A stretch of DNA of 21,724 nucleotides from a virus, in the IMG/VR virus record IMGVR_UViG_3300036761_000373, positions 1 to 21,724 of that record, one strand, 5' to 3'. This document shows positions 13,521-20,100 of this stretch, piece by piece. A program made the translations under genes and the position numbers. Positions within the stretch are counted from its first letter, which is position 1. Every line of letters begins with the position of its first letter. The notes under the pieces were generated by a model, which was given only the letters and a program-made list of their open reading frames with translations, did no database searches and was not told the DNA's origin.

Positions 13521-15385
13521 TACAACACCACCACCTGCCCGTCACTGGACTTCCGTGGAATTGATTGGAGCGCATTCCCCGGAACCGTGACTCCCTGAAC
13601 CGTCACCTGAGATGAAGTCGGAGGGGACGATCCTGCAAACGTGGGCCGGGGCCGCACGAGAACCTGATCGGGGGCCATCTCGTTCTCTTCCAAGTCCTCT
13701 CCGAACTTCTCCTCGAACTGGAAGTGGAGCATCGAGCAGAGCATGGCGTCGGGACCGTGGTCGTCCTTCTTGACAGGCTTCCCGTACTTATCCTGCCTGT
13801 ACCTCTTGAGTTGTTCGACGAGTCCGGTGTGGCACGACCGGATAAAGAATCTTTCCTTGGTCGTGAAGTATTTGGTGCAGTTTCCGATCCCGTAGTCCTT
13901 CCACTTGAGGAAGAGGACGCGGTTCATGTCGAACCCGGCCTGCTCCACTTCGAGGTTGTTGAACGGGTGGCTCGCGTCGGCGTAGACGTGGAACTTGTCC
14001 TGCCCGTACTTTTCCATCCACGACATGAGGATTCGGAGGGCTTCGCTCGTGAGCTTCCCGGTCATGTATTCCGTTTCGAGAATCCCCACGCACTTCTTGG
14101 TGGGGGCTTCATCCATGAGTTTCTGTGCGATCCGGAGTTCCGGATTGTAGGACGGGTTGGGGATTTCGATGAGAGCGGAGAGGACGAGGGCAGTCTGCCC
14201 CTCCAGACCCCAGTCGATCCCCACGGATTTCTCGATGATCCGGGCCTTCTCCCCCGGCCACTCCGGGTCCACGAGACTGTTCTCGATCCAAATCGTGTCG
14301 TAGACCGGACGCATCCAGTTGGGACGCTCGTTCTCGTACTCGACAGCGAAGACGTTGGTCCCCCGGTTCATCTTCTTGGCGATGATGACGTTCTTCCGGG
14401 GGAGGAATCCTTGGGAATGACGAGCCTTCCCGTTGCACCCCTTGAAGTGCCAGCCCATCTGGACTCCGTTCTCGTCGAAGGTCGGAGCCTTCTCGGTGAG
14501 AGGGCATTCGGTTTGGCAGTATTCCAGTGCTTGAGGGTCTTCGGGCGTGGCGGTCTCCATCCCCGTATCGCACTTCTCGATGGCGTCGTAAATGTTCCAG
14601 TTGAACCGCGTGAATCCGCGCTCCTCCGCGAAGTCCCAAATCTCTTGGAAGAGGCCGATGGGATGGTGGAACGTGGACAGGGCGAGGACCATGAAATTCG
14701 GTTCCGACATCGCGCCCTGCATGGCCGCAGAGATCATGCGGTCGGTGTTCTCGCCTTCCTGACACGACTCGTCCACCACGAACCCGGCGTTGTGCTTACC
14801 GCGAGCCTGCTTCTCGGACGCGGAGATGATCTTGAGTACAACGCCGTTGGTGAATCGAGTCTCGGTCTGGAGAGGGTCTCCGTCGATGATGGCGCGGGCG
14901 AACTCGGGAAAGCAGTCCCAGAAAGATTTCGTGTAGTGGTATACCTGCTTCGCCTGATCCTGCGATCCGGCCATCATGGTGAAGCTCATCTTGTGGTAGA
15001 CGAGCGAGAGCCAGATGATGATGGACGTGCAGAGGGAGCCTCCCGTTCCACGGCCCTTCCAGAGAATCGCCTGACAGGTTCTCCGGTAGAACAGATCGCA
15101 GATGAACGAGAGCATGGTTGGGGCGAGCTTGAGGGCGATTTTTCGGGCGTCCTTGGCAAACCACAGTTTCGTTTGAAGGAACTCGGAAAGTTCACGATTC
15201 TGCCGGGCGATGAAGCTGGCGTCCGTTTCGACTTCGGATTTCGGACGGAGGAGATCAGGGAGCCCGTAGGATCGAGGGTCCTCGACTTTGATCCTGCGCT
15301 TGATCTCGCTCTCGACGAGGGTGAGATGTTGGAGATCGGAACTGACCTGACGGAAGGCTTCGCCCTCTTTCTTAGTTCCTCGCAC
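13520..15385 (-). CDS. terL: Terminase large subunit (packaging ATPase and nuclease)
   Basis: The motor that cuts concatemeric DNA and pumps it through the portal. The ATPase domain has a deviant Walker A, K110-GRGTGGS-117, in which the usual GK[ST] Lys is a Gly while a Lys lies at the front, similar in layout to the lambda gpA class. Walker B is VVDE at 203-206, preceded by the ARGKHN adenine-region pattern, and the coupling motif is LST at 236-238. The nuclease domain shows three acidic residues in the expected places: D391 (VGIDWG), D470 (VYADAS) and D546 (DHGPDA). Between the domains, C272, C290, C294 and C317 form a probable zinc-binding insert. The 40 C-terminal residues are Pro/Ser-rich. 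The annotated start GTG 15385 overlaps the small-terminase gene by 14 bases; no clear ribosome site is seen, so the start is uncertain. Confidence 0.92.
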   Translation of the reverse strand: MRGTKKEGEAFRQVSSDLQHLTLVESEIKRRIKVEDPRSYGLPDLLRPKSEVETDASFIARQNRELSEFLQTKLWFAKDARKIALKLAPTMLSFICDLFYRRTCQAILWKGRGTGGSLCTSIIIWLSLVYHKMSFTMMAGSQDQAKQVYHYTKSFWDCFPEFARAIIDGDPLQTETRFTNGVVLKIISASEKQARGKHNAGFVVDESCQEGENTDRMISAAMQGAMSEPNFMVLALSTFHHPIGLFQEIWDFAEERGFTRFNWNIYDAIEKCDTGMETATPEDPQALEYCQTECPLTEKAPTFDENGVQMGWHFKGCNGKARHSQGFLPRKNVIIAKKMNRGTNVFAVEYENERPNWMRPVYDTIWIENSLVDPEWPGEKARIIEKSVGIDWGLEGQTALVLSALIEIPNPSYNPELRIAQKLMDEAPTKKCVGILETEYMTGKLTSEALRILMSWMEKYGQDKFHVYADASHPFNNLEVEQAGFDMNRVLFLKWKDYGIGNCTKYFTTKERFFIRSCHTGLVEQLKRYRQDKYGKPVKKDDHGPDAMLCSMLHFQFEEKFGEDLEENEMAPDQVLVRPRPTFAGSSPPTSSQVTVQGVTVPGNALQSIPRKSSDGQVVVL

Positions 15386-15857
15386 TTGGTACGCCGGATT
15401 GTTGTAGACGAGAGAGAATCTCAGTTCTCTTGTTGAGAAGCTCCTGCGTCGTCATCTTCTTGATTTCTTCCACCGACATATTGATGTGTACCGGGGCCTT
15501 CTCGATGAGCCCGGCATCCATCGCCAGCCGAATCCGCTTTTCACAGGCGGTTATGGCCGTCAGAAGAAAATTGTTCTTGGCGTGGGGATTCTCCGTCTCG
15601 TTGAAGTGGAACATCGCCTCTTTCTCGATCTCATCGAGCTTCGCCATCGCCGTGCCCATCTCGCTGAATTTGTCGGTGCTGGCGGCGAGTTCCCGAAGGT
15701 TTTCCTTGATCCACTCGGAGTCTCGGATGATGGTGTTTCGATTGACGCCGAGTTCTCGGGCGATGACGGAATGGTTAAGGCCCCGCATCTTCATGCGGAA
15801 GACATCCACACGACGTTCGTAGGTGGCTTCCGCCGAGGGCTTCTTCGCCAAAGGCAT
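15372..15857 (-). CDS. Probable terminase small subunit (HTH protein)
   Basis: A 161-residue protein directly before and overlapping the large terminase, the usual place for the DNA-recognition subunit. Residues 19-50 (VFRMKMRGLNHSVIARELGVN, then RNTIIRDSEWI) form a clear helix-turn-helix. This is followed by a helical middle (60-120) typical of the oligomerisation core, including a CEKRIRLAMDAGLIEK segment and a Glu/Lys-rich helix at the end (SVEEIKKMTTQELLNKRTE). The start is ATG 15857; there is no Shine-Dalgarno site, but a promoter-like TTGACA-N17-TATCGT ends six bases ahead, suggesting a leaderless transcript. Naming it small terminase rests on context and the HTH; sequence similarity to a specific family is not claimed. 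Confidence 0.75.
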   Translation of the reverse strand: MPLAKKPSAEATYERRVDVFRMKMRGLNHSVIARELGVNRNTIIRDSEWIKENLRELAASTDKFSEMGTAMAKLDEIEKEAMFHFNETENPHAKNNFLLTAITACEKRIRLAMDAGLIEKAPVHINMSVEEIKKMTTQELLNKRTEILSRLQQSGVPSARN

Positions 15858-15863
15858 AAAGAA

Positions 15864-15892
15864 ACGATACTGCCTTATGTGGAGTTTGTCAA
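15864..15892 (-). promoter_or_regulatory. Candidate promoter of the terminase genes, possibly leaderless
   Basis: The minus strand reads TTGACA (15892-15887), exactly 17 bases, TATCGT (15869-15864), six bases, then ATG 15857. With transcription starting about seven bases after the -10 box the mRNA would begin at or next to the ATG. There is no ribosome site in those six bases. The element overlaps nothing but the last bases upstream of the preceding gene's stop. Matches are seen; activity is inferred. Confidence 0.6.
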
Positions 15893-16306
15893 TCAGGGCG
15901 ATGAGGGGCTGGACGAGGGGCCGGGCTTTTTCACGAGACTCTTGGCGATCTCCCCGCGAATGTACTGAGTGGCGAGGGTGCTTGCAGAGCCGTCCGGATA
16001 GATGAGATGGAAGGATGAGGCCCGGTCGATGAGTCTAGTGAGCTTCATCCGTTCCAGCCGAAGGGAGTCCGCGAGCTTGGGTTTGTCGTACTCGACCTGC
16101 TCCCACAACCAGAGCCACTGTGAATTCTCGTCTTCTGGAGCGGCAACTTTGCCGGGATTGAATACCACGGGGAGAAGGGGCCAGAGGACCACGAGATTCC
16201 GGAGAACCGGATCACGGATTAGAGGGTGGATAGATTCTCCACGGTCTTTGTCCTTGAGCTTGATGGCCGCAAGAATTTCTGCGGCCCGGCCAATCACTTG
16301 AGCCAT
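15893..16306 (-). CDS. Protein of unknown function between methyltransferase-like gene and terminase
   Basis: A 137-residue protein of mixed helix and strand composition. Visible pieces are a helical start (AQVIGRAAEILAAIKLKDKD), a hydrophobic stretch RNLVVLWPLLPVVFNPG (about 37-53), a Trp-rich SQWLWLWEQVEYD, a helix LADSLRLERMKLTRLIDRAS, and a low-complexity Pro/Ser C-terminus. The start ATG 16306 overlaps the preceding stop by 13 bases. The longer open frame up to 16396 lies inside the preceding gene and is Arg-rich, so I reject it. It could be a second terminase-associated or DNA-binding factor; I recognise no family. Confidence 0.66.
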   Translation of the reverse strand: MAQVIGRAAEILAAIKLKDKDRGESIHPLIRDPVLRNLVVLWPLLPVVFNPGKVAAPEDENSQWLWLWEQVEYDKPKLADSLRLERMKLTRLIDRASSFHLIYPDGSASTLATQYIRGEIAKSLVKKPGPSSSPSSP

Positions 16307-16935
16307 TTGAGCCGAAGCCCCGCGTAAAAATGACCGAGGTCGTCGGGATTGTCGGCGAAGACAACCTTCTTCGCCTCGATCACGTCGAAGCCGCACTCAA
16401 GACAGTAGGAAATGCAGGACTGTATGGCGAGTTTCGTGATGGCCGTGGCTTGCCAAATTTTCCAGTCCTTCGGGATTCCGAGCCGCTCGCGCACGGGATT
16501 GGACATGACCCCCACGGTGTTGATCCCCACTCGGCAGTAGGTGAGGAAGACCGTGATCTCGTCGCCCACGAAATTTTCGAGCATCGGAAAATAGACGGAC
16601 CACGGTTCGCCATAGGTGTCGATGTCCACGACATCGGCTCGCCACTCGACCTGACTCATCCACCGGGCCGCGTCGATCTTGACCACGCCCTTCCCGACTC
16701 GTTTCTTGTCGAGCCCCATGTACTGAATGTTCGGGAATTCGTGGCGAAGCTGGGTCCAGATTTTCTGCTCCTCCCCCGCGCAACAGTCGATGACGCGGTA
16801 GGTCTTGCAGGGGTACTTCTTGAGAAAGTACCTCCGGAGTTCCAGCTTGGGCTCGGGGCGACTGTTGTCCGTCTTGACCCAGATGTGCTTGTCCGGCACG
16901 TTGGGCAAAGACTTGGAAGACGCCGCCCCGCTCAC
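16294..16935 (-). CDS. Class I SAM-dependent methyltransferase-like protein
   Basis: A 213-residue protein with a Rossmann-like methyltransferase layout. Motif I is VIDCCAGE (48-55), the acidic end of the second strand is in YMGLDKK, and a motif IV-like VVDIDTYGEPW follows near residues 97-108. After these come a helical region, a VFLTYCRVGIN strand and a C-terminal FYAGLRLKWLK strand. Motif I lacks the usual GxG glycine pair, so cofactor binding needs testing. It shares a GTGA overlap with the ParB-like gene, so the two are probably made together and may act on DNA as a pair, for example a ParB-like specificity or nuclease component with a methyltransferase. Start GTG 16935. The substrate is unknown. 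Confidence 0.66.
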   Translation of the reverse strand: MSGAASSKSLPNVPDKHIWVKTDNSRPEPKLELRRYFLKKYPCKTYRVIDCCAGEEQKIWTQLRHEFPNIQYMGLDKKRVGKGVVKIDAARWMSQVEWRADVVDIDTYGEPWSVYFPMLENFVGDEITVFLTYCRVGINTVGVMSNPVRERLGIPKDWKIWQATAITKLAIQSCISYCLECGFDVIEAKKVVFADNPDDLGHFYAGLRLKWLK

Positions 16936-17546
16936 CGTACCACCGTGTCGAGCATCACGCCCTTCGTCTTTCCGAGCTTCTCGATCATCTGCGCCACCTC
17001 GGGCCAGATTTCGGTCGGCACTGCCACGAGCGACCACACCATTTTGGGCGGCGGCGGAACCTTGAGTTCTTCGAGGGCGAACTCTCGCTTGAATTCGTCG
17101 GCAGTTTCTTGGAGTTGAGCCTCAAGGGACTGCTTGAGTTCATCCATTCGCAGACCTTTGAGAAGGTCCGATCCGCCGACTTCATCGAGAATCTTCTGGA
17201 GCCCGTCCGTGAACTCGCCCTGAATCATGGGGTTGTTCAGGGTGACGTTGAGAGCCTTCTCCTCTTCGTCCGTGAGGTCCACGAGGCAAACAGGGACTTC
17301 AGTCGTCCCCATTTCCTTGAGGGCCTTCACTCGCTTGTCCCCGCCGACGATGTGCATGGTCCGCTTGTTGACCACGATCTCCTGCACAAGACCGAATCGG
17401 TCGAGCGAGGTCTTGAGCCCCTCCATCGCCTCATCCTTGATGGCGCGGGGGTTGTAGGGGGCGGGAATGAGCTTCTCGATGGGGAGGGTGACTCTCTGGA
17501 CCTTGGAAGAAATGCCGGGGGCGGGAGCAGGGGAAGATTTAGCCAC
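16932..17546 (-). CDS. ParB/Srx-fold (ParB-like) protein
   Basis: A 204-residue protein. Residues 19-110 show the ParB N-terminal domain pattern: PIEKLIPAPYNPR (22-34), GLKTSLDRFGLVQEIVVN (43-60), the nucleotide-binding-type GGDKRVKA (68-75), and a VPVCLVDLTDEEEKALN segment. This fold underlies chromosome-partition ParB, sulfiredoxin and phage ParB-like nucleases. The C-terminal half (120-204) is helical and then Pro-rich and does not look like a ParB HTH, so partitioning is unlikely. GTG 17546 is the start because GGAGG lies five bases before it; ATG codons at 17579-17582 lack a site. The TGA overlaps the methyltransferase GTG (GTGA). A role in DNA modification or packaging is inferred. Confidence 0.75.
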   Translation of the reverse strand: MAKSSPAPAPGISSKVQRVTLPIEKLIPAPYNPRAIKDEAMEGLKTSLDRFGLVQEIVVNKRTMHIVGGDKRVKALKEMGTTEVPVCLVDLTDEEEKALNVTLNNPMIQGEFTDGLQKILDEVGGSDLLKGLRMDELKQSLEAQLQETADEFKREFALEELKVPPPPKMVWSLVAVPTEIWPEVAQMIEKLGKTKGVMLDTVVR

Positions 17547-17551
17547 GAAAA

Positions 17552-17556
17552 CCTCC
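17552..17556 (-). promoter_or_regulatory. Ribosome binding site that sets a GTG start for the ParB-like gene
   Basis: GGAGG on the minus strand, five bases before GTG 17546. The ATG pair at 17582 and 17579 has no such site, so a GTG start 12 codons downstream is favoured. Confidence 0.65.
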
Positions 17557-17627
17557 AAGCGCAGGGCAACTCGGCCCATCACACGCTGGCCGGATTCTAC
17601 TTCACGGAGTCGGGGGATGCAAGAACA

Positions 17628-17885
17628 CTAGGCCGTGTCCTCGTTGATGTCCCCGGACTCCACAAAATCGGAGGCTTTCCAGAGAACCTCCGTCACGGTC
17701 TGGATCGCCACCCGGCTCCCTGAAGCCATGTCCTTGCAGAGCATCCGGGGATCAACCCACTTCCCGAATCCGCACTTCGGGCATCGGGCCGCTGGCTGGT
17801 TCTCGTACATATAAATCCGGGCGCACCTGAGACACATGACGGGGAGGTGCATCCCAATCTTCTTTCTCGGCGTAGGATTCCCCAT
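17628..17885 (-). CDS. Small zinc-ribbon protein
   Basis: An 85-residue protein with two CxxC knuckles, C18/C21 (MCLRC) and C35/C38 (RCPKC), which is the minimal zinc-ribbon arrangement. The start is basic (PTPRKKIG) and the C-terminal half is a polar helix (VAIQTVTEVLWKASDFVES). Such small ribbons bind nucleic acid or act as protein adaptors; this cannot be resolved here. ATG 17885 has no Shine-Dalgarno site but lies six bases after a TAGAAT box with an extended TGG, suggesting a leaderless message. It follows the HNH gene by 17 bases and precedes the ParB-like gene. Confidence 0.72.
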   Translation of the reverse strand: MGNPTPRKKIGMHLPVMCLRCARIYMYENQPAARCPKCGFGKWVDPRMLCKDMASGSRVAIQTVTEVLWKASDFVESGDINEDTA

Positions 17886-17891
17886 GCTCAG

Positions 17892-17900
17892 ATTCTACCA
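17892..17900 (-). promoter_or_regulatory. Candidate extended -10 promoter before the zinc-ribbon gene
   Basis: The minus strand reads TGG-TAGAAT (17900-17892), six bases before ATG 17885. It fits an extended -10 (TGnTAnAAT) element and, like the terminase promoter, would yield a leaderless mRNA. No clear -35 is seen. It overlaps no other gene: the HNH gene ends at 17903. Confidence 0.45.
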
Positions 17901-17902
17901 AA

Positions 17903-18526
17903 TTACGGGTCCAGTTCGATTTCCCAATAGGCCCGCGAGACGAACTGCTCCCACGACTCCATCCTTTCGTGAGGAGCAATGTGGGAGATCGCCTTCCATG
18001 ACGGCTTCTTTGGAACCTTCCGGAGCTTCATGCCCGCCTCGTCCGGAGTCCGATTGGCCTTCCGCTTGTTGCACTCTACGCAAGCGAGAATGCAGTTCGT
18101 CCAAGACGAGACGCCCTTCCGAGACTTCGGCATAACGTGATCCACCGTCAGCAGTTCGGGTCCGGGCTGGAGCCCGCAATACTGGCAAGTGTAGCGGTCA
18201 CGCTTGAAGAGGTTGCGGCGGCTGAATACGACCGACCGCTCGCCCAACTTGTCGTAGTTGGTGAGGACGATGACTTCGGGCGGAACGAGAGCGAGACGGC
18301 AGGAGCGGATCACCGCGTCGCCATACTTCACTCTGGACTTCGAGACATCGCTCCACGAAAACAGATCGAGGGAGCAGAATGTCTCTGGGTCGATGATCTT
18401 GGCCGACCCCTTCGACACAAGAGCGATGGCCTCCTTGACCGTCGTGGTCTGGATAGGAGCCCAGTTCTTGTTGAGGATGAGGACTGGCCGCTCAAGGACT
18501 TTTGCCATGTTCATATTCATAATCAT
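17903..18526 (-). CDS. HNH endonuclease of the McrA-like chromosomal type
   Basis: A 207-residue protein (201 from the last candidate ATG at 18508). From 18508, residues 1-100 carry the N-terminal region typical of this family (PVLILNKNWAPI, VKEAIALVSKGSAKII). The HNH core follows: CQYC at 108-111, DHVMPKSRKG at 123-132 with D123-H124, N138, then C143/C146 with N147 (CVECNKRKANRTP). The four Cys bind structural zinc and DH-N-N form the nuclease centre. This arrangement matches the widespread bacterial HNH/McrA-like family, so it may have been taken from a host chromosome or act as a phage nuclease in packaging or recombination. Four ATGs occur within 21 bases (18526, 18520, 18514, 18508); a TAGAAT box overlaps the first, so a later start is likely if it is a promoter. 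Confidence 0.82.
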   Translation of the reverse strand: MIMNMNMAKVLERPVLILNKNWAPIQTTTVKEAIALVSKGSAKIIDPETFCSLDLFSWSDVSKSRVKYGDAVIRSCRLALVPPEVIVLTNYDKLGERSVVFSRRNLFKRDRYTCQYCGLQPGPELLTVDHVMPKSRKGVSSWTNCILACVECNKRKANRTPDEAGMKLRKVPKKPSWKAISHIAPHERMESWEQFVSRAYWEIELDP

Positions 18527-18553
18527 TCTACGGGCTGGAACAATTTTGCACAA
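18525..18553 (-). promoter_or_regulatory. Candidate promoter before the HNH gene
   Basis: The minus strand reads TTGTGC (18553-18548), 17 bases, TAGAAT (18530-18525). It lies just after the last tRNA. Three of six -35 bases and five of six -10 bases match sigma70 consensus. If used, the HNH protein would start at one of the ATGs at 18520, 18514 or 18508. Confidence 0.4.
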
Positions 18554-18556
18554 GAT

Positions 18557-18633
18557 TGGTCTCCCCGGTAGGATTCGCACCTACAGTCTCCGAGTTCGTA
18601 GCTCGGCGTCTTATCTAGTTGGACCACGGGGAG
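18557..18633 (-). tRNA. tRNA-Arg, anticodon ACG, with encoded CCA and atypical loops
   Basis: Acceptor stem CTCCCCG pairs with CGGGGAG, and discriminator A is followed by encoded CCA. The anticodon stem CCGAG/CTCGG encloses CTACGAA (anticodon ACG). The T-stem GTAGG/CCTAC encloses TGCGAAT, so position 55 is G, not U. In the D-loop the canonical GG reads AG, so position 18 is A. The 13-22 pair in the D-stem is C-A. ACG would need inosine formation at position 34 to read CGU, CGC and CGA. The missing G18 and U55 are both elements of the normal D-T loop tertiary pair, so this tRNA may be specialised or decaying. Confidence 0.88.
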
Positions 18634-18634
18634 T

Positions 18635-18710
18635 TGGTGCCCCTACAAGGACTCGAACCTTGATCTGAACCTTCGGAGGGTTCTGACCTGTCCAATTGGT
18701 CGATAGGGGC
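18635..18710 (-). tRNA. tRNA-Arg, anticodon CCG, with encoded CCA
   Basis: The acceptor GCCCCTA pairs with TAGGGGC; discriminator A, CCA encoded. D-arm GACC/GGTC with a GG-containing loop; anticodon stem GAACC/GGTTC enclosing CTCCGAA (anticodon CCG, reads CGG); T-stem CAAGG/CCTTG with a TTCGAGT loop. One base separates it from the next tRNA, so the two are almost certainly processed from one transcript. Confidence 0.94.
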
Positions 18711-18714
18711 CAGA

Positions 18715-19185
18715 TTATTTTCGAGCAAGCCGATGGCCCTCTCGACAAAGAGGGCAACGGCATCGGTGGTTGAGGTAGGTGCTGTTCGACCCATGAACCG
18801 GAGTTCGGGGCTGAAAGTTAAATCTCGCGGAACAGGCCCTTGAGCAAAAGCTCTTTCTCCCGCGACCCGATTGACTTGGAAGCCTCTTGAATCTCTTCTT
18901 GCACTGAGCACACCTTAGCTTGAGCCTAACCCTTGGATGGTGAATTTTACCATGCCCAGTCTTGGTTGTGAGTTTCAAGTTCCGGATCGTGTTGGGGAAC
19001 TTCTTGTCGTTACGATGATGAACGATCTCGAAGGACTTCAAGAATCTACCGAGGTGACACTCCATCACGAATCGGTGTTCGTACACATACCCCGTCGCGT
19101 AGGCGTGGGGATGACCGGGAATCTTGACGTAAGAATATCCGTGGCTCCTTGACCGAGCCGTGATCTTCAAGTCTTGAGGTTTCAT
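18715..19185 (-). CDS. HNH homing-type endonuclease with zinc finger
   Basis: A 156-residue protein lying between two tRNA genes. The HNH core is the phage homing type: E36-H37 (YEHRFVME), a [15 protein letters not shown] segment with H56-H57, N65 and N69-L70, and H78/H82. A Cys4 site follows at C92/C95 and C114/C118. The C-terminus has the [17 protein letters not shown] pattern, a small Cys-rich module seen attached to other phage and actinobacterial HNH-type proteins. ATG 19185 is preferred over the in-frame opening at 19239, which lies in the tRNA. An extended -10-like TGG-TATACT precedes it. The position between tRNAs suggests it is a self-propagating homing gene; whether it cuts its own target is unknown. 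Confidence 0.82.
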   Translation of the reverse strand: MKPQDLKITARSRSHGYSYVKIPGHPHAYATGYVYEHRFVMECHLGRFLKSFEIVHHRNDKKFPNTIRNLKLTTKTGHGKIHHPRVRLKLRCAQCKKRFKRLPSQSGRGRKSFCSRACSARFNFQPRTPVHGSNSTYLNHRCRCPLCREGHRLARK

Positions 19186-19197
19186 CCTAGTGCATTG

Positions 19198-19206
19198 AGT
19201 ATACCA
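19198..19206 (-). promoter_or_regulatory. Candidate extended -10 promoter before the second HNH gene
   Basis: The minus strand reads TGG-TATACT (19206-19198), twelve bases before ATG 19185 and directly after the tRNA-Arg(CCT) CCA end. The same TGG-TA pattern occurs before the zinc-ribbon gene. No -35 is seen. Confidence 0.4.
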
Positions 19207-19209
19207 CGT

Positions 19210-19287
19210 TGGTATCCCCGGCAGGACTCGAACCTGCAATTTGCCTCTTTAGGAAAGAGGTGCCCTGTCCAGTTAGGCGACGGGGAC
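19210..19287 (-). tRNA. tRNA-Arg, anticodon CCT, with encoded CCA
   Basis: Acceptor GTCCCCG pairs with CGGGGAT with a G-U at 1-72; discriminator A, CCA encoded. D-arm GCCT/GGGC with GG in the loop; anticodon stem CCTCT/AGAGG enclosing TTCCTAA (anticodon CCT, reads AGG); six-base variable loop; T-stem GCAGG/CCTGC with TTCGAGT. It is the third arginine tRNA in 730 bases, separated from the other two by the HNH gene. Confidence 0.94.
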
Positions 19288-19324
19288 GTGCGTCTGCTAC
19301 ACCACGGAGATGTGTTGGTCTTGC

Positions 19325-19678
19325 CTAGACCTTTTTCGGAGTGACTTCGGTGATTCCCTTGAGTTCTTCTACCTTGGCGTCTATGAATGTCGGCTTTGGC
19401 TTTTTGTCCTGATCCAACTTCTCTCGGACTTGGGTTCCCGTGAGTGTTTGTCCGCGAAGAGATTGTTCGTGGGCCTCTTGAAGCTGGTCCATATGCCTGT
19501 CGATTATCCCCTCTTTCCGAATCATCTCCTCTCGGGCAATCGCCGTCGTCTGGAACGACGCGCTGACGCGGTGGCGACGCTTCCTGAGAAGAGTCATCAG
19601 GACCGCGCACACCCCTCCTCCGACCAGCGCGAGAACGATCCCGATGGCGATGGGAGGAACGGACTGGGTGGCGAGCAT
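19325..19678 (-). CDS. Small membrane-anchored helical protein
   Basis: A 117-residue protein with one N-terminal membrane segment (about residues 8-32: PPIAIGIVLALVGGGVCAV and on), followed by a basic RKRRHR stop-transfer and a long Glu/Lys/Gln-rich helix (50-85) and a Pro/Lys-rich tail. The positive charges after the helix suggest the tail is cytoplasmic. The single anchor plus coiled-coil tail resembles an inner-membrane spanin or a holin-associated protein by layout, but with the wrong orientation for a spanin. ATG 19678 overlaps the preceding stop by one base (TGATG); GTG 19681 is an alternative. A GGGGG-containing site precedes it. Confidence 0.64.
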   Translation of the reverse strand: MLATQSVPPIAIGIVLALVGGGVCAVLMTLLRKRRHRVSASFQTTAIAREEMIRKEGIIDRHMDQLQEAHEQSLRGQTLTGTQVREKLDQDKKPKPTFIDAKVEELKGITEVTPKKV

Positions 19679-20046
19679 CACGACCCCCTTTTATCCTTGA
19701 TGAGCGCGATAATGACTTCGAGACTCGATGCGAACTTGTCCATCGTCGCCTGCTGATTCTTCGCCAGAGAGACCACGACATCAAGGCTCGTTGCGAACTT
19801 GTCCATCGCCGCCTGATACTTCCCCGCCATCTCGATGTACTGGGAGATGAACTTGTCCTTGTCCGCGAGCATCTGGTCGATACGCTTCTCGTAGCTCGCA
19901 TCCTTGACCTTGATCCAGAGGGCACAGGCAATCAAGCACGCCCCCGCCACTCCCGCGCTCAAAAGCACGTTCATGATGCCGGGATCGTGCGCCACAACCT
20001 TCGTCTCGTCCGCGAATGAAACCAAGGCGAGTATCAGTAGTGTCAT
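19678..20046 (-). CDS. Membrane protein with tandem repeats, holin candidate
   Basis: A 122-residue protein. The first 12 residues are hydrophobic and end in SFA-DE, which may be a signal peptide; a membrane segment follows at about 24-45 (IMNVLLSAGVAGACLIACAL). The rest is a charged helix starting KVKDASYEKRIDQM, and the last 42 residues are two copies of a 21-residue unit (MDKFATSLDVVVSLAKN and MDKFASSLEVIIALIKD). The N-terminal membrane segment followed by an E/K-rich helix with a Tyr-x-x-R/K pattern resembles BhlA/UviB-type holins, but this is by layout and not by close sequence match. It sits between two other small membrane proteins, so a lysis module is plausible, although no endolysin is present in the window. 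Confidence 0.62.
   Translation of the reverse strand: MTLLILALVSFADETKVVAHDPGIMNVLLSAGVAGACLIACALWIKVKDASYEKRIDQMLADKDKFISQYIEMAGKYQAAMDKFATSLDVVVSLAKNQQATMDKFASSLEVIIALIKDKRGS
19729..19808 (-). repeat. Tandem repeat of 63 bases (21 codons) in the holin candidate
   Basis: A 17-base run is identical at 19729-19745 and 19792-19808, exactly 63 bases apart, and the flanking positions are also similar. It encodes the MDKFA core of two 21-residue heptad-like units in the C-terminal helix. Confidence 0.72.
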
Positions 20047-20100
20047 CGAAATCCCCTTTCATGGAAACCTACCACATTCCAGAACCGGGGGAAAGGGGGA

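Noticed and set aside
9086-15436. Very long open frames on the plus strand (for example 9086-10957 and 13724-15436)
   Set aside because: They lie exactly opposite well-supported minus-strand genes, are rich in Arg, Gly, His and Leu/Val runs without recognisable motifs, and lack ribosome sites. GC-rich third positions leave the opposite strand open by chance.
16932-17546. Calling the ParB-like protein a partition protein
   Set aside because: There is no ParB-type HTH after the N-terminal domain, no ParA gene beside it and no centromere-like repeats visible.
19288-19324. Short gap before the tRNA-Arg(CCT) gene as a regulatory element
   Set aside because: A weak ACAC/GTGT pairing can be drawn but no promoter or terminator signal stands out.
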